A stretch of 33,841 nt of DNA from Comamonadaceae bacterium (GCA_013297925.1 JAAFJC010000035.1:1-33841), one strand, 5' to 3'. Counted from the first letter of the stretch, positions 9,196 through 17,201 are shown. Made by a program: numbers and translations. The notes: generated from the sequence alone by a model not told the origin.

Positions 9196-10184
9196 GCTTC
9201 GCGCCCAGGCTCGCGGCCCATGAGCAACGAAACAGCTCGCTCTGCGGTGATTTTCCCTGCAAGCAAAGCGACGACGCATTGCGTGATCGGCATTTCCACG
9301 CCGAGACTCTGCGCACGAGCGAGCACTGCGCCAGCACAGCGTGCGCCTTCGGCAACGTGGCCGAGCGATGCGGTCGCTTCATCCAAGCTTTGACCTTGAG
9401 CGAGCAGCAGGCCGACTTTGCGATTGCGGCTCAAATCGCCGGTGGCTGTGAGCACCAGATCGCCCAAGCCAGACAAGCCCATGAAGGTTTCGGCTTGCGC
9501 GCCGAGCGCGACACCTAGTCGAGTCATCTCGGCTAAGCCACGGGTGATGAGCGCGGCTCGGGCATTCAAGCCAAGTTGCAAACCGTCGCACAATCCAGTG
9601 GCAATAGCTAGCACGTTTTTCACTGCGCCACCGACTTCCACGCCAACGATATCGCTATTTTCATAGACGCGCAGGCGATCACTGTGAAAGGCTGCGACCA
9701 TGGTTTGAGTGATTTTTGGATGTGTGCTTGCTGCCACCAAAGCAGTAGGCTGGCCACGCGCAACTTCGAGCGCGAAGCTGGGACCACTGAGCACCCCGAG
9801 CATACGGTTTGCTACCAATTCAGGAGCTGCCTCCGCAGCTATTTCGTGACTTAGCAGCCCTTTTTCATCAAATCCTTTGCAAAGCAAAGCGACAGGCGCT
9901 GAGACTTCGCGTAAAGCTGTCAGGCTCTGCGAAAGACCGGCCATCGGCGTAGCGATCACATACAAATCCACCGGCATTTCAGCGGCTAGGATGCCATCGC
10001 CATGCAAAATTTGAAGCGATTCAGGCAAGGCCACATTGGGCAAATATCGGCGGTTCAAGCGCGAAGCCTGCATGTGCGTTGCTTGCTCTGCATCCCTTGC
10101 CAGCAGGCTCACCTCATGCAAGCGAGCAGCGCTACTAGCCAGAGCTGTGCCCCAAGCTCCTGCGCCGATCACTATTATTTTCAT
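9192..10184 (-). CDS. gpsA: NAD(P)-dependent glycerol-3-phosphate dehydrogenase
   Basis: Cytoplasmic enzyme of 330 residues reducing dihydroxyacetone phosphate to sn-glycerol 3-phosphate for phospholipid synthesis. The N-terminal Rossmann motif GAGAWG is at 7-12. GVLSGPSFA starts at about 130, and the catalytic lysine is K189 in [12 protein letters not shown]. The C-terminal helical domain contains [20 protein letters not shown]. The start is fixed by the Rossmann motif, yet there is no Shine-Dalgarno. Instead the ATG sits inside a copy of the dispersed repeat (10171-10224), which supplies codons 1-5 and the leader. The gene lies 66 nt downstream of secB, a common neighbour in Burkholderiales. 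Confidence 0.95.
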   Translation of the reverse strand: MKIIVIGAGAWGTALASSAARLHEVSLLARDAEQATHMQASRLNRRYLPNVALPESLQILHGDGILAAEMPVDLYVIATPMAGLSQSLTALREVSAPVALLCKGFDEKGLLSHEIAAEAAPELVANRMLGVLSGPSFALEVARGQPTALVAASTHPKITQTMVAAFHSDRLRVYENSDIVGVEVGGAVKNVLAIATGLCDGLQLGLNARAALITRGLAEMTRLGVALGAQAETFMGLSGLGDLVLTATGDLSRNRKVGLLLAQGQSLDEATASLGHVAEGARCAGAVLARAQSLGVEMPITQCVVALLAGKITAERAVSLLMGREPGREA

Positions 10185-10224
10185 AGCTGCTTGCGCAATG
10201 AATACGCCGGCAAAATGGCTAAAC
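10171..10224 (+). repeat. dispersed intergenic repeat, copy A (gpsA start / secB end)
   Basis: Box ACTATTATTTTCATAGC at 10171-10187, then 15 nt containing TTGCGCA, then core TACGCCGGC from 10203, then an A-rich tail. It shares the 17-15-11 architecture with copies B to F. Its first 14 nt overlap the start of gpsA on the other strand. Confidence 0.75.
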
Positions 10225-10250
10225 TGCGGTAAAAATCGACTAAATATCGA

Positions 10251-10727
10251 TTATTTAGCAGCTTCTGCCTGCTGAGCCTCATACATGGCTTGGAAGTTGA
10301 TCTCAGCCAAGTGCACGGGCGGGAAACCAGCGCGGGTGATGATGTCGGCCACGCTGGCGCGCAGATAGGGATACACGATTTGCGGGCAGGCAATGCCGAG
10401 CACAGGGCCCATTTGATCCTGCGGCAGATTACGAATCTCAAAAATACCGGCTTGTTTGGCTTCCACCAAAAACACCGTGCGGTCTTCAATTTTTGTGGTC
10501 ACGGTCGCCGTCACGCACACTTCATACACGCCTTGCGCGGCAGGCTGAGCTTCTACGCCGAGCTGGATATCTACGGCTGGCTGCGTTTGCTCCAAGAGGA
10601 TCGTGGGCGAATTGGGCTGTTCCAGCGACAGGTCTTTCAAATAGACGCGCTGGATTTGGAAAACTGGCGCTTCATCGGTGTTGCCAACTGGGGCGCCTTG
10701 GACATCTGTAACTTGGTTCTCAGCCAT
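10251..10727 (-). CDS. secB: protein-export chaperone SecB
   Basis: SecB of 158 residues, a cytosolic tetrameric chaperone that keeps presecretory proteins unfolded and hands them to SecA. Family landmarks are [19 protein letters not shown] near the N-terminus, and [36 protein letters not shown] in two blocks in the C-terminal half. The reading frame extends 9 codons further upstream, but ATG at 10727 gives the usual MAE-type N-terminus and has a weak GAAAG ribosome site. A terminator-like hairpin ends only 19 nt upstream, so secB must have its own promoter or depend on read-through. Confidence 0.95.
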   Translation of the reverse strand: MAENQVTDVQGAPVGNTDEAPVFQIQRVYLKDLSLEQPNSPTILLEQTQPAVDIQLGVEAQPAAQGVYEVCVTATVTTKIEDRTVFLVEAKQAGIFEIRNLPQDQMGPVLGIACPQIVYPYLRASVADIITRAGFPPVHLAEINFQAMYEAQQAEAAK

Positions 10728-10746
10728 GATCAATCTTTCGTGGGGT

Positions 10747-10780
10747 AAAAACAAAACAAAGCCCGCTCAACGTGCGGGCT
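10747..10780 (-). terminator. intrinsic terminator after grxC, upstream of secB
   Basis: Read on the minus strand, a 7-bp stem AGCCCGC / GCGGGCT with a 7-nt loop is followed by a T-rich tract (TTTGTTTTGTTTTT). On the plus strand no T-run follows, so it acts for the grxC direction. Confidence 0.75.
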
Positions 10781-10803
10781 GTAGCTTAGCGGGGGTTATT
10801 CGA

Positions 10804-10812
10804 ATTATCGCA
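10804..10812 (-). promoter_or_regulatory. possible extended -10 element for secB
   Basis: The minus strand reads TGCGATAAT, an extended -10 form, in the gap between grxC and the terminator hairpin. A transcript starting here would carry the hairpin in its leader. No clear -35 was found; weak support. Confidence 0.25.
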
Positions 10813-10818
10813 GAGCGC

Positions 10819-11079
10819 TTAAGCAGACTGCAGGAGCGGAACCAGCCCGCCCTTGCCATCCAGCGCCACCAAATCATCGCAACCGCCAACATGCGTGCTG
10901 CCAATGAAAATTTGCGGCACAGTGCGCCGCCCGGTGATTTGCATCATGTGATCTCGGGCAACTGGATCGGTATCGATGCGGATTTCTTCAATCTTCTCCA
11001 CACCTTTGGCTTTCAGCACCTGTTTGGCTCGGACGCAGTAAGGGCAGACTGCTGTGGTGTACATCTTGACGGCTTGCAT
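10819..11079 (-). CDS. grxC: glutaredoxin 3
   Basis: Dithiol glutaredoxin of 86 residues that reduces disulfides using glutathione. The active site CPYC is at residues 12-15, with the cis-proline motif TVPQIFI at about 53-59 and the glutathione-binding GGCDDL at about 65-70. The extra cysteine in GGCDD is usual for bacterial Grx3. The ATG has AGGAAAA upstream. It lies 16 nt downstream of the rhodanese gene and is probably co-transcribed with it. A terminator follows its stop. Confidence 0.95.
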   Translation of the reverse strand: MQAVKMYTTAVCPYCVRAKQVLKAKGVEKIEEIRIDTDPVARDHMMQITGRRTVPQIFIGSTHVGGCDDLVALDGKGGLVPLLQSA

Positions 11080-11095
11080 GATTATTTTTCCTGAT

Positions 11096-11512
11096 TTAAG
11101 CTTTTTCCAGAGGCAAGCCCGCTTCCCGCCAAGCTTTCAAACCACCGGCAATCGCCTGCACATTGCCGTAGCCCAGCTTTTTGGTAGCAGCCACGAGCCG
11201 CGATGCGCGCACGCCAGAAGGGCACACCAAAATAATCGGCAGCGCTTTGTTTTTCACAGCGCCTTCCAGTTTCGACAGCATCTCATCTGCCGGCAGATTC
11301 TTCGAGCCCACGATATGACCCGTGGCGAATTCAGTGGCATCGCTCACATCCACCACCACCGCTTTTTCCCGATTCATCAGTTGCACTGCGCCATTGGCAT
11401 TCAAGCTGCCGCCTCCGCCGAGCGAACCTCCCTTGATCGCGGGCCACAAAAGCATCGCGCCAGAGCCAAAAGCCACCGCAAAGAGCACCCAGTTGTCTAT
11501 CAAAAACTTCAT
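11096..11512 (-). CDS. membrane-anchored rhodanese-domain protein
   Basis: Protein of 138 residues with one N-terminal membrane segment (about residues 6-25), a Gly-rich linker (GGSLGGGGS) and a single rhodanese domain. The active-site loop is C97-P-S-G-V-R102, which fits a sulfurtransferase CX4R loop. Substrate unknown; persulfide transfer is the family role. The frame is open 72 codons further upstream, but those run through the divergent gpmA promoter region, and ATG at 11512 gives the hydrophobic start MKFLIDNWVLFAVAF. No good Shine-Dalgarno is visible. It leads grxC in the same direction, a redox pairing common in Burkholderiales. Confidence 0.85.
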   Translation of the reverse strand: MKFLIDNWVLFAVAFGSGAMLLWPAIKGGSLGGGGSLNANGAVQLMNREKAVVVDVSDATEFATGHIVGSKNLPADEMLSKLEGAVKNKALPIILVCPSGVRASRLVAATKKLGYGNVQAIAGGLKAWREAGLPLEKA

Positions 11513-11527
11513 GTCTAAAACCAATTC

Positions 11528-11557
11528 GTAACAAATGCAAAAGCCGTATTTTAGAAT
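11528..11557 (+). promoter_or_regulatory. candidate sigma-70 promoter for gpmA
   Basis: GTAACA (11528-11533), an 18-bp spacer and TAGAAT (11552-11557) give 4/6 and 5/6 matches to the consensus. The start of transcription would lie about 50 nt before the gpmA ATG. Confidence 0.35.
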
Positions 11558-11614
11558 GACGAGCTTTGCGGCGTTTTTCGCAGCTTTTTCAACATCCATG
11601 CGACAGGGAATCCC

Positions 11615-12358
11615 ATGTACAAAATCGTCCTCATCCGCCACGGCGAGTCCACCTGGAATCTGGAAAACCGCTTCACCGGCTGGACGGATGTTGACCTCAC
11701 GGACACCGGCATACAGCAGGCCAAACAAGCTGGCAGGCTCCTCAAAGCAGGAGGCTACGAATTCGATCTGGCCTATACCAGCGTCTTAAAACGCGCCATT
11801 CGCACGCTTTACCTCGCTTTGGATGAGATGGATCGCACTTGGCTACCAGTCATGAAACACTGGCGCTTGAACGAGCGCCACTATGGTGCACTTCAAGGGC
11901 TGAACAAAGCCGAAACAGCAAGAAAGTTTGGCGACGATCAAGTGCTGATCTGGCGCAGAAGCTACGACACGCCGCCGCCTGCGTTGGAGGCGAGCGACCC
12001 GCGCTGCGAGCGCTCAGACATTCGCTATGCCAAGCTCAACGCGCAAGACATTCCGCTGACCGAATGCCTGAAAGACACGGTAGAGCGCGTCATCCCCTTC
12101 TGGAAAGAATCCTGCGAGCCCGCGATCAAAGCCGGTAAGCGCATCGTGATTGCCGCGCATGGCAACTCGATCCGCGCGCTGGTCAAGTATTTGGATGGCA
12201 TATCTGACGACGCGATTGTGAATCTCAACATCCCAAACGGCATTCCATTGGTCTATGAGCTGGATGCGAGTTTAAAACCCATCAAAAACTACTATTTGGG
12301 CGACGCGGATGCTGCAGCCAAAGCTGCCGCTGCAGTGGCCAGCCAAGGCAAGGCCTAG
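11615..12358 (+). CDS. gpmA: 2,3-bisphosphoglycerate-dependent phosphoglycerate mutase
   Basis: Glycolytic enzyme of 247 residues interconverting 3- and 2-phosphoglycerate. The phosphoacceptor is H9 in RHGESTWN, with LNERHYG (E87) and AHGNS (H182) completing the active site. The TGWTDVDLT stretch is typical of dPGM. Length is near the family norm. The ribosome site AGGGAA precedes the ATG. It heads a plus-strand run gpmA-ctpA-moeB and is divergent from the rhodanese gene. A small stem (GAGGCT/AGCCTC, 12358-12374) follows the stop but lacks a T-run. Confidence 0.96.
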   Translation: MYKIVLIRHGESTWNLENRFTGWTDVDLTDTGIQQAKQAGRLLKAGGYEFDLAYTSVLKRAIRTLYLALDEMDRTWLPVMKHWRLNERHYGALQGLNKAETARKFGDDQVLIWRRSYDTPPPALEASDPRCERSDIRYAKLNAQDIPLTECLKDTVERVIPFWKESCEPAIKAGKRIVIAAHGNSIRALVKYLDGISDDAIVNLNIPNGIPLVYELDASLKPIKNYYLGDADAAAKAAAAVASQGKA

Positions 12359-12444
12359 AGGCTGCGATAGCCTCACAAATTCTGCACCTTTTCCCCGGAA
12401 CTGTCGCTCGCAAAGCCGCCTCCAAGGTGTATATTGCTCACATC

Positions 12445-12464
12445 GAGAATCTATGGTGATTCTC
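12445..12464 (+). other. perfect hairpin in the ctpA leader
   Basis: Arms GAGAATC (12445-12451) and GATTCTC (12458-12464) flank a 6-nt loop TATGGT. The loop holds an in-frame ATG (12453) that could be an alternative ctpA start. The chosen ATG lies 24 nt further on. The role is unknown. Confidence 0.4.
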
Positions 12465-12488
12465 AGTCAGTATCGGGTCGTTAAACCT

Positions 12489-13955
12489 ATGAACTCAAAA
12501 CTCAAGATCGCAGGCTGGATTTCCATGGGCGTGGTGGCCGGTGCGCTCACCACGATTTCTGTGCAATCCGTGGCGCAGCGCGCACTGGCCCCTTTGCCGC
12601 TGGAGGAACTGCAGCAGCTGGCCGCCGTTTTCGGCATGATCAAGACGGATTACGTCGAGCCCGTCGATGAGAAAAAGCTGATCACCGAAGCCATCAATGG
12701 CATGGTCACCAGCCTCGATCCGCACAGCCAGTATTTCGACAAAAAATCCTTCAAAGAATTCCGCGAAGGCACGAGCGGCCGTTTCGTCGGCGTGGGCATT
12801 GAGATCGCGCAGGAAGATGGGCTTGTGAAAGTCGTCTCCCCCATCGAAGGCTCGCCCGCGTTTCGCGCCGGCCTCAAGCCCAACGATTTGATCACCAAGA
12901 TTGACGATACCGCTGTCAAAGGCTTGGCCTTGAATGAAGCCGTTAAGCGCATGCGCGGTGAGCCCAATACGAAAGTGATCCTCACCATCTTGCGCCGCGA
13001 GGAAAACAACCGCACCTTCAGCGTGACGATCACCCGCGAAGAAATCCGCACGCAATCGGTGCGCAGCAAAAACATTGAGCCCGGCTACGCATGGTTGCGT
13101 GTGAGTCAGTTCCAAGATCGCACCGTTGAAGATTTTTCTCGCAAGCTCGAAGAGATCTACAAGGCCGATAACAACCTCAAAGGCCTGGTGCTTGATCTTC
13201 GCAACGATCCAGGCGGTTTGCTAGATGCAGCCGTGGCCATCTCTGCGGCGTTCTTGCCCGATAACGTCACTGTCGTCTCTACCAATGGCCAGTTGGCAGA
13301 CAGCAAATTCACTTACAAAGCCTCGCCGGAGTTTTATCGTCGGGGCGGCGCTGATCCGATCAAACGCTTGAACGACAACACCAAAGGCATCTACAAAACC
13401 TTGCCCATCGTCGTGCTCGTGAACGAAGGCTCTGCCTCTGCCAGTGAGATTGTGGCGGGCGCTCTTCAAGATCACGCTCGCGCAAAGATCATGGGCAGCC
13501 AGACCTTCGGCAAAGGCTCTGTGCAAGTGATCCGCCCACTGGGGCCAGACACGGGCCTCAAGCTCACGACCAGCCGCTACTACACGCCCAAAGGCAATTC
13601 CATCCAAGCCAAAGGCATCGTGCCCGACATCATGGTGGACGAAACCGCCGAGGGCAATATGTTTGCCGCACTGCGCACCCGCGAAGCGGATTTGACGAAA
13701 CACCTTGAGCAATCCAACGACCCCGCTTATTTAGCCAAGCAAAAAGAGCTGGAAAAAGAGCGTGAGACGGCTCGTGAAGAGGCTCGCAAGCGCTTGGAAG
13801 AGTTCAACAAGAAACCCGAAGCCGAGCGCCGTATGCCCGAGTTCGGCTCAGATAAAGACTTCCAACTCATGCAAGCCATCAACCAACTCAAAGGTCGCGA
13901 AGTACTGGTGAGCAAAACGCTCACAGCACGCAAGGATGCACCGAAAGAGCAGTGA
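12489..13955 (+). CDS. ctpA: carboxyl-terminal processing peptidase (S41 family)
   Basis: Periplasmic S41 protease of 488 residues. It has an N-terminal membrane anchor or signal (about residues 5-30), a PDZ domain around 95-180, and the tail-specific protease core. The catalytic serine is S317 in VNEGSASASE and the lysine is K342 in TFGKGSVQ, with the 25-residue spacing of the family. The C-terminal ~80 residues are highly charged (KELEKERETAREEARKRLEE), probably helical. Start: ATG at 12489 gives the Burkholderiales-type MNSKLKIAGW; an in-frame ATG at 12453 sits in a hairpin loop, and the 60-codon extension overlapping gpmA is rejected. A strong terminator follows. Confidence 0.92.
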   Translation: MNSKLKIAGWISMGVVAGALTTISVQSVAQRALAPLPLEELQQLAAVFGMIKTDYVEPVDEKKLITEAINGMVTSLDPHSQYFDKKSFKEFREGTSGRFVGVGIEIAQEDGLVKVVSPIEGSPAFRAGLKPNDLITKIDDTAVKGLALNEAVKRMRGEPNTKVILTILRREENNRTFSVTITREEIRTQSVRSKNIEPGYAWLRVSQFQDRTVEDFSRKLEEIYKADNNLKGLVLDLRNDPGGLLDAAVAISAAFLPDNVTVVSTNGQLADSKFTYKASPEFYRRGGADPIKRLNDNTKGIYKTLPIVVLVNEGSASASEIVAGALQDHARAKIMGSQTFGKGSVQVIRPLGPDTGLKLTTSRYYTPKGNSIQAKGIVPDIMVDETAEGNMFAALRTREADLTKHLEQSNDPAYLAKQKELEKERETAREEARKRLEEFNKKPEAERRMPEFGSDKDFQLMQAINQLKGREVLVSKTLTARKDAPKEQ

Positions 13956-13974
13956 TCTTTCTAACTTTCTACGA

Positions 13975-14008
13975 AGCCCGGTGAGCCCATTGCTCACCGG
14001 GCTTTTTT
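13975..14008 (+). terminator. strong intrinsic terminator after ctpA
   Basis: A perfect 12-bp stem AGCCCGGTGAGC / GCTCACCGGGCT with loop CCATT is followed by six T residues. It lies 20 nt past the ctpA stop and 16 nt before the moeB-like ATG, so the latter probably needs read-through or a promoter within this region. Confidence 0.92.
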
Positions 14009-14023
14009 ATTTACACTCGCTTT

Positions 14024-14770
14024 ATGAACGACAACCAACTCCTGCGCTACTCACGCCATATCTTGCTCAATGAAGTCGGCGTGGAGGGGCAGGAAAAATT
14101 CCTAGTAAGCCACGCCCTCATCATCGGTGCAGGCGGCCTAGGCTCTCCCGTTGCTTTGTATCTCGGCACAGCCGGTGTTGGGCAGATCACGATTGTCGAT
14201 AACGATGTGGTCGATATGACCAATCTCCAGCGCCAAATTGCTCACAATATGGCAAGAGCCGGCATGAATAAAGCGCAGAGCGCTAGAGAATCGATAGCAG
14301 CTATCAATCCAGAAGTGCAGGTGAACTGCATCACGGAGCGAGCCGATACGGCGCTGCTTGACGCGCTCGTCACCAAGGCAGATGTCGTCATAGACTGCTG
14401 CGACAACTTCGCCACCCGCCACGCCGTCAACGCCGCCTGCGTCAAACACAAAAAGCCCTTGGTCAGCGGCGCGGCTATCCGATTCGACGGCCAAATCAGC
14501 GTCTTTGATCCTCGCCACGAGGCCTCCCCCTGCTACGCCTGCGTCTTCCCCCCGCAAAGCACCTTCGAAGAAACCCGCTGCGCCACCATGGGCGTTTTCT
14601 CGCCACTGGTCGGCATCATCGGCAGCATGCAAGCCGCAGAAGCCTTGAAGCTGCTCTGCGGTGTCGGCTCATCGTTAGCTGGGCGTTTGCTGATGCTTGA
14701 TGGGCGCGGCATGGAGTGGAATGAAGTGCGTGTGCCTCGCCAATCGTCCTGTGCCGTTTGCTCTCATTGA
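14024..14770 (+). CDS. moeB: MoeB/ThiF-family adenylyltransferase
   Basis: E1-like enzyme of 248 residues that adenylates the C-terminal glycine of a ubiquitin-like sulfur carrier (MoaD for molybdopterin, ThiS for thiamine). The nucleotide-binding GAGGLGSP spans 35-42, followed by DNDVVDMTNLQRQ at 59-71. The zinc site is C170-x2-C173 with C243-x2-C246. C186 (TRCATMG) matches the position of the conserved active cysteine. Whether it serves MoaD or ThiS cannot be settled; moeB is the usual annotation next to gpmA-ctpA in Burkholderiales. No good Shine-Dalgarno is visible before the ATG, and a terminator lies just upstream. Confidence 0.85.
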   Translation: MNDNQLLRYSRHILLNEVGVEGQEKFLVSHALIIGAGGLGSPVALYLGTAGVGQITIVDNDVVDMTNLQRQIAHNMARAGMNKAQSARESIAAINPEVQVNCITERADTALLDALVTKADVVIDCCDNFATRHAVNAACVKHKKPLVSGAAIRFDGQISVFDPRHEASPCYACVFPPQSTFEETRCATMGVFSPLVGIIGSMQAAEALKLLCGVGSSLAGRLLMLDGRGMEWNEVRVPRQSSCAVCSH

Positions 14771-14835
14771 TTATTGGCGTTCTTTGGCTTGTGCTCGGCG
14801 CATGCGTCACGGCTTCATGGTCTCCCGCCGCAGTT

Positions 14836-14853
14836 GCGCGACACTTGTCGCGC
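14836..14853. repeat. GC-rich perfect palindrome
   Basis: GCGCGACA and TGTCGCGC are separated by CT. No T-run follows on either strand, so it is not a standard terminator. The role is unknown. Confidence 0.45.
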
Positions 14854-15006
14854 GTGATGACGAAGCCGCATCGCTCAACAAATCAGCCATGCCGCATACG
14901 CCGATCACAAGCCATTGGCTGGCGAGGATAGGACTCATCGCAGCACGCCGTTCTCAAAATCGCTAACAGGCCACGGCTGTGCGGTATAGATCAACACGAC
15001 TACGAC

Positions 15007-15062
15007 GCTACAAAATAAATAGCAGCCTGCGCAGAAAATACGCCGGCGATATGCCCAAAAAG
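15007..15062 (+). repeat. dispersed intergenic repeat, copy B
   Basis: The 17-nt box is degenerate but ends ATAGC (15019-15023). Fifteen nt follow, with palindrome CTGCGCAG (15027-15034), then core TACGCCGGCGA (15039-15049) and tail CCCAAAAAG ending at 15062. It abuts the 3' end of the hydrolase gene. Confidence 0.75.
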
Positions 15063-15069
15063 CTCCAAA

Positions 15070-16119
15070 TTACTTCATCAAGCCCTGCTTAGCCAGCCAC
15101 CCTTGAATCAAGCCAGCCACTTGGTCAGAATTCTTATCCATCATGATCATGTGGCTGTTGCCTTTGATGCCCATTTTGGGAAGATCCATCGTATCCACCA
15201 CGCCGCCTTGCTTGGCTAAAGCTTCTGCAAAACGCAAAACGGGCGGTTGCACGGCGTTTTTCCATGTGGGGTTTTGATCGAGGAAATCGCCCCATACAAA
15301 GAGATGCGGCACGGTTTTCATGCTGCTGATATCGACCTGCGCGGCGTTCAAACCGCCACTGGGCTCAACGGCAACAACGGCTTTGATGAGATTCGGAAAT
15401 TTGCGAGCCGCTTCAAAAGCAAAGGTGCTGCCTTGGCTATGAACCAAAATCACGCAAGGGCAGGCGCGCTGCACGTAAGCGTCGTACGAGGCTTGAGTGG
15501 GTGCATTGTTCGTTGCCCAGCGGGGCACGAATTGCTTGGCAAATTGATCGAAAGAGGCAATGGGGAATTGCGTGCCAGCTAAGGCCGCGCGCTTGGCAGG
15601 GTCAGCGCTATAGCTGCCCACTGCGCCGATGCGAAACAGCTCCCAGGCTTCTTGCTTGGCGCGAAAGAAGGGCTCGCTGCTGAAAATCTCAGGGTAGCGC
15701 GCCCACGAAGCGCGGCCACGCTCGGTGGCATCGCTCACATACACATCGTGACCATTTTTAAGGAAAGCCATCTGCCAGCCCTCGCCACCATCAGGCTTGG
15801 TCTCAAACGTCACACCCGTCAGGCCGCCGCCGTGCCACATCAGCAGCGGAAATTTCGCCTTTGGTGCGGCGAGCTTCACATACTGCACATACATTTGCTC
15901 GACTTCAAACTCACCATTCGGATTGACCTTGATTGGCGGGGAGCTCGGCGTAAAGCGCAGTTCCTTCTCAGGCAGGCCGGAGAGAGCGACTTGCTTGCCA
16001 CCGATGTGGAAACTGCCCACATCGGCGACCTGCAGACCACCTGAACTTGCGCAGCCGGTGAGCAACACAGCACTTGCTGTTGCAAGGAAAGCAAATGTAG
16101 TTTTGATGTGTTGTTTCAT
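15070..16119 (-). CDS. putative lipoprotein alpha/beta hydrolase (esterase-like)
   Basis: Protein of 349 residues with a lipoprotein signal peptide (lipobox LLTGC, lipidated C23), so anchored in the cell envelope. The alpha/beta hydrolase features are an oxyanion-type HGGG at 96-99, the nucleophile elbow HSQGS with S228, and a C-terminal histidine H323 (GNSHM); D278 or E252 could be the acid. The substrate is unknown. Start: ATG at 16119 has an excellent AGGAGA site; the 48 upstream codons are rejected. It lies downstream of a Bug-type binding protein gene in the same direction, separated by repeat copy C. An ester of a carboxylic acid is a plausible substrate, as inference only. Confidence 0.8.
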   Translation of the reverse strand: MKQHIKTTFAFLATASAVLLTGCASSGGLQVADVGSFHIGGKQVALSGLPEKELRFTPSSPPIKVNPNGEFEVEQMYVQYVKLAAPKAKFPLLMWHGGGLTGVTFETKPDGGEGWQMAFLKNGHDVYVSDATERGRASWARYPEIFSSEPFFRAKQEAWELFRIGAVGSYSADPAKRAALAGTQFPIASFDQFAKQFVPRWATNNAPTQASYDAYVQRACPCVILVHSQGSTFAFEAARKFPNLIKAVVAVEPSGGLNAAQVDISSMKTVPHLFVWGDFLDQNPTWKNAVQPPVLRFAEALAKQGGVVDTMDLPKMGIKGNSHMIMMDKNSDQVAGLIQGWLAKQGLMK

Positions 16120-16161
16120 GTCTGTCTCCTCGTAATGCGAGCTCCGCCAAGATAACGGTTT

Positions 16162-16216
16162 ACTCTTAATTTCATAGCACCCTGCGCAGATTCTATGCCG
16201 GCGAACTGCCAAAAAG
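16162..16216 (+). repeat. dispersed intergenic repeat, copy C
   Basis: Box ACTCTTAATTTCATAGC (16162-16178), 15 nt with palindrome CTGCGCAG (16182-16189), core TATGCCGGCGA (16194-16204), tail TGCCAAAAAG. The tail ends 4 nt before the stop codon of the Bug gene, read on the other strand. It is among the copies closest to the consensus. Confidence 0.85.
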
Positions 16217-16220
16217 CCTC

Positions 16221-17201
16221 TTAATCCGCCGTTATCTTGGCAGACTTGATCACCTTGCCCCACTTGTCATACTCAGCCTGCGCATAGGCCATCATCTCGC
16301 GCGGGCCGATGAAGTTGGCCTCTGCGCCCAAGCTCGTGGCGCGGTCTTTGAAGGCTTGCACGGCCATGATTTTTTGCACTTCGCTCGCGATGCGATCCAC
16401 CGCTGCTTTCGGCGCTTGTGCGTGGGTGTACAGCGCAAACCATGCATCTACCTCATAGCCTTTCAAGCCGGCTTCTGCGCCCGTGGGTACATTGGGCAAG
16501 CTCGCCAAGCGGCGCGGGCCGGCAACGACCAGTGGCGTGAAGCGGCCGCTTTGGATATGCGGCATGAGCGAAGGCGCAGTGGTCACTGTCAAATCAATCT
16601 GGCTGGCCAGCAAATCCGTGATCGTGGGGCCTGAGCCGCGATAGGGGATGTGGGTGATGAACGTACCGCTGATTTGCTTGAACAGCTCGGTGGCGATGTG
16701 CTGCACGCTGCCATTGCCTGAGCTGCCGTAGTTGAGCTTGCCGGGATTCTTTTTGGCGTATGCGATCAGCTCTTGCACCGTCTTGATGCCGAGATTGGAG
16801 CGCACCACCATCACCTGCGGCGCGGAATACACATTGGCTACGGCCTGCAGATCTTTGAGCGGGTCGTAGGGCAGCTTGACGAGATGTGGGCTCATGCAGT
16901 GAAAGCCTGAATAGGCCATGAGCAGGGTGTGGCCATCGGGCTTGGCATTGATCACCACTTGCGCGCCCACGGCACCGTTGCCACCGCCTTTGTTGTCCAC
17001 CGCCACGGCTTGGCCGAGCGCTTTGCTCAAGGGATCAGAAATCGCACGTGAAGAAATATCTGCTGTGCCGCCCGGAGGCGCGGGCACAACGATGGTGAGT
17101 TGGCGCTCGGGGAAGCTTTGGGCGCGCGCCCAAGGTGCGGCTAGTAAGGCGGATGCTGCGCCGGACGCAAGCAGGCTGCGGCGATTGAAATGAGAACGCA
17201 T
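16221..17201 (-). CDS. Bug-family (TctC-like) periplasmic substrate-binding protein
   Basis: Tripartite-tricarboxylate-transporter-type binding protein of 326 residues. The N-terminal signal RRSLLASGAASALLAAPWARA is Tat-like (twin Arg at 7-8). Family landmarks are ITVVVP-like TIVVPAPPGGTADISSR, LNYGSSGNGSVQHIATELFK and HIPYRGSGPTITDLLASQID. Bug proteins usually bind small carboxylates; the ligand here cannot be told. No TctA/TctB membrane genes are in the window, as is common for orphan Bug proteins in Burkholderiales. ATG at 17201 has AAGGAG upstream; an extended frame of 31 more codons is rejected. A LysR gene is divergent. Confidence 0.92.
   Translation of the reverse strand: MRSHFNRRSLLASGAASALLAAPWARAQSFPERQLTIVVPAPPGGTADISSRAISDPLSKALGQAVAVDNKGGGNGAVGAQVVINAKPDGHTLLMAYSGFHCMSPHLVKLPYDPLKDLQAVANVYSAPQVMVVRSNLGIKTVQELIAYAKKNPGKLNYGSSGNGSVQHIATELFKQISGTFITHIPYRGSGPTITDLLASQIDLTVTTAPSLMPHIQSGRFTPLVVAGPRRLASLPNVPTGAEAGLKGYEVDAWFALYTHAQAPKAAVDRIASEVQKIMAVQAFKDRATSLGAEANFIGPREMMAYAQAEYDKWGKVIKSAKITAD

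Larger units (their letters stand above)
14771..15069. other. gene-free gap between moeB and the lipoprotein hydrolase
   Basis: About 300 nt between two convergent genes with no credible coding sequence. It contains a short perfect palindrome (14836-14853) and repeat copy B (15007-15062). A 43-codon minus-strand frame from 14938 has no ribosome site and resembles nothing I know. Confidence 0.6.

Noticed and set aside
11513-11728. 72-codon upstream extension of the rhodanese gene
   Set aside because: It runs through the divergent gpmA promoter and start region and shows no family similarity; the membrane segment begins at MKFLIDNW.
12358-12374. Stem GAGGCT/AGCCTC right after the gpmA stop as a terminator
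   Set aside because: The stem is only 6 bp and no T-run follows, so it does not qualify as an intrinsic terminator.
12309-12488. 60-codon N-terminal extension of ctpA overlapping the end of gpmA
   Set aside because: The extension has no family similarity and overlaps gpmA; MNSKLKIAGW at 12489 matches the expected membrane anchor.
14807-14938. 43-codon minus-strand frame starting MSPILASQW in the moeB-hydrolase gap
   Set aside because: No ribosome binding site, no family resemblance, and a GC-rich palindrome lies inside it.
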